From NCBI RefSeq assembly GCF_000297435.1, contig NZ_CAIP01000401.1, positions 1 through 5,196 of the forward strand: 5,196 bases of DNA. The letters run 5' to 3'. The notes under the pieces are model-generated. The model was given only the letters and a program-made list of their open reading frames with translations, was not told where the DNA came from and ran no database searches. Position numbers and translations under genes: made by a program. The stretch comes from Microcystis sp. T1-4 (lineage in GTDB: Bacteria > Cyanobacteriota > Cyanobacteriia > Cyanobacteriales > Microcystaceae). This document shows, piece after piece, positions 4,679 to 5,196 of this stretch (positions are counted from its first letter, which is position 1; the number at the start of each line of letters is the position of its first letter).

Positions 4679-5196
4679 TTACTCTCGCGCCGCTTGTCGG
4701 ACCTGTTCTAAGTCTAAATCCAAAGCTTGAGCGATTTGTTCCACACTTAAACCCAAAACCAGCAAACGGGGAATAGATTCCAGTTTTCCTTCCTGTCGTC
4801 CTTCCTGTCGTCCCTCCTGTTTAGTTGCTTCCTTCCATTCCTGATAGGTTTGAGATAAGGTCATAAACACCTCTCTATCTTCAGTTTCTAGGATGTTATT
4901 TATTTCCATACTAACCCGCCAACTAATCAATAATTCCAGCACATTTTCCCGGAAAGCATTACCTTGAGGTAATTCTAACAATTCTCGCACCGCTTGGTTT
5001 TGCGTTTTTCCCCGTCCTAATAATCTTAACCAGAGAGTCTCAGCAGTCACAGGCAATTGATTAATAGCGATAATTGCCGTGCGATAAAGCAAGGGAAGAA
5101 AATAGACTCCTTCTGGCCAATCTGGCTCTAATTTTGCCCCAAATCCTTCTAAAACAGTGATACCAGCCGAAGGGGATAAAATCCACAAACGAGGGG
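4679..5196 (-). CDS. Cyanobacterial protein of unknown function with C-terminal QEGR repeat (5' end outside window)
   Basis: The frame stays open to the window edge (PRLWILSPSAG...), so at least 172 residues are present and the true start is missing; the TTG at 5186-5188 is internal. The visible part has LWILSPSAGITVLEGFGAKL, YFLPLLYRTAIIAINQLPVT and ETLWLRLLGRGKTQNQAVREL. A helical stretch with SQTYQEWKEATKQEGRQEGRQEG follows, then a short helix-turn-helix-like end, LLVLGLSVEQIAQALDLDLEQV. This layout recalls an abundant group of cyanobacterial hypothetical proteins whose N-terminal half is often a PD-(D/E)XK/Rpn-like nuclease domain followed by QEGxQEG repeats. That half is not visible here, so nuclease activity is not claimed. 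The stop TAA (4679-4681) lies 71 bp before alaS. I see no functional link to alaS. Confidence 0.75.
   Translation of the reverse strand, partial: PRLWILSPSAGITVLEGFGAKLEPDWPEGVYFLPLLYRTAIIAINQLPVTAETLWLRLLGRGKTQNQAVRELLELPQGNAFRENVLELLISWRVSMEINNILETEDREVFMTLSQTYQEWKEATKQEGRQEGRQEGKLESIPRLLVLGLSVEQIAQALDLDLEQVRQAARE
4788..4820 (-). repeat. 12-bp in-frame tandem repeat encoding QEGR
   Basis: CCTTCCTGTCGT occurs at 4788-4799 and 4800-4811, followed by a partial variant CCCTCCTGT at 4812-4820. On the minus strand this encodes QEGRQEGRQEG. The unit length is a multiple of three, so copy-number change would lengthen or shorten the charged linker without breaking the frame. Confidence 0.9.

Noticed and set aside
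4788..4820. Short tandem repeats as a possible CRISPR array
   Set aside because: Units are 12 bp, contiguous without spacers, and in frame within a coding sequence.

Overview
The window looks like cyanobacterial chromosome, most likely from a Microcystis-type genome. It carries five copies of the HIP1 octamer GCGATCGC in 5.2 kb. Its alanyl-tRNA synthetase reads like the cyanobacterial form. It also combines small toxin-antitoxin (TA) genes, an IS200/IS605-type end, a MITE-like insertion and a C-terminal QEGR-repeat protein, which is typical of such genomes. The genus is an inference from these traits, not a database result.

Left part (1-1848): an accessory patch of TA genes and mobile DNA. 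Positions 1-108 are the right end of an IS200/IS605-family element: probably the last codons of tnpB, then a hairpin with a bulged T, ending at TCAA. The element abuts, and supplies the stop codon of, an antitoxin-like gene on the minus strand (105-347). Next, also on the minus strand, is an apparently intact VapBC-type pair (vapB-like 849-1073, vapC 457-852) joined by an ATGA overlap. Divergent from it on the plus strand is a decayed BrnT/BrnA module (1182-1848). The toxin has a TGA at codon 4, and the antitoxin is split by a MITE of about 145 bp with 8-bp target duplications. The MITE adds exactly 51 codons and brings a single in-frame stop.

Right part (1983-5196): conserved and minus strand. 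alaS (1983-4607, 874 aa) has all the expected AlaRS motifs. Upstream of it is the C-terminal part of a cyanobacterial protein of unknown function with a QEGR tandem repeat, cut by the window edge. The 71 bp between them hold a perfect 8-bp inverted repeat. brnA and alaS converge on a small hairpin at about 1957-1975.

Overall this is one housekeeping gene beside a TA-rich, transposon-affected patch. The most notable observations are the two separate lesions in brnTA, the frame-preserving MITE, and the IS200/IS605 end whose predicted omega-RNA guide would match the 3' end of the antitoxin-like gene. I see no clearly new multi-gene system.
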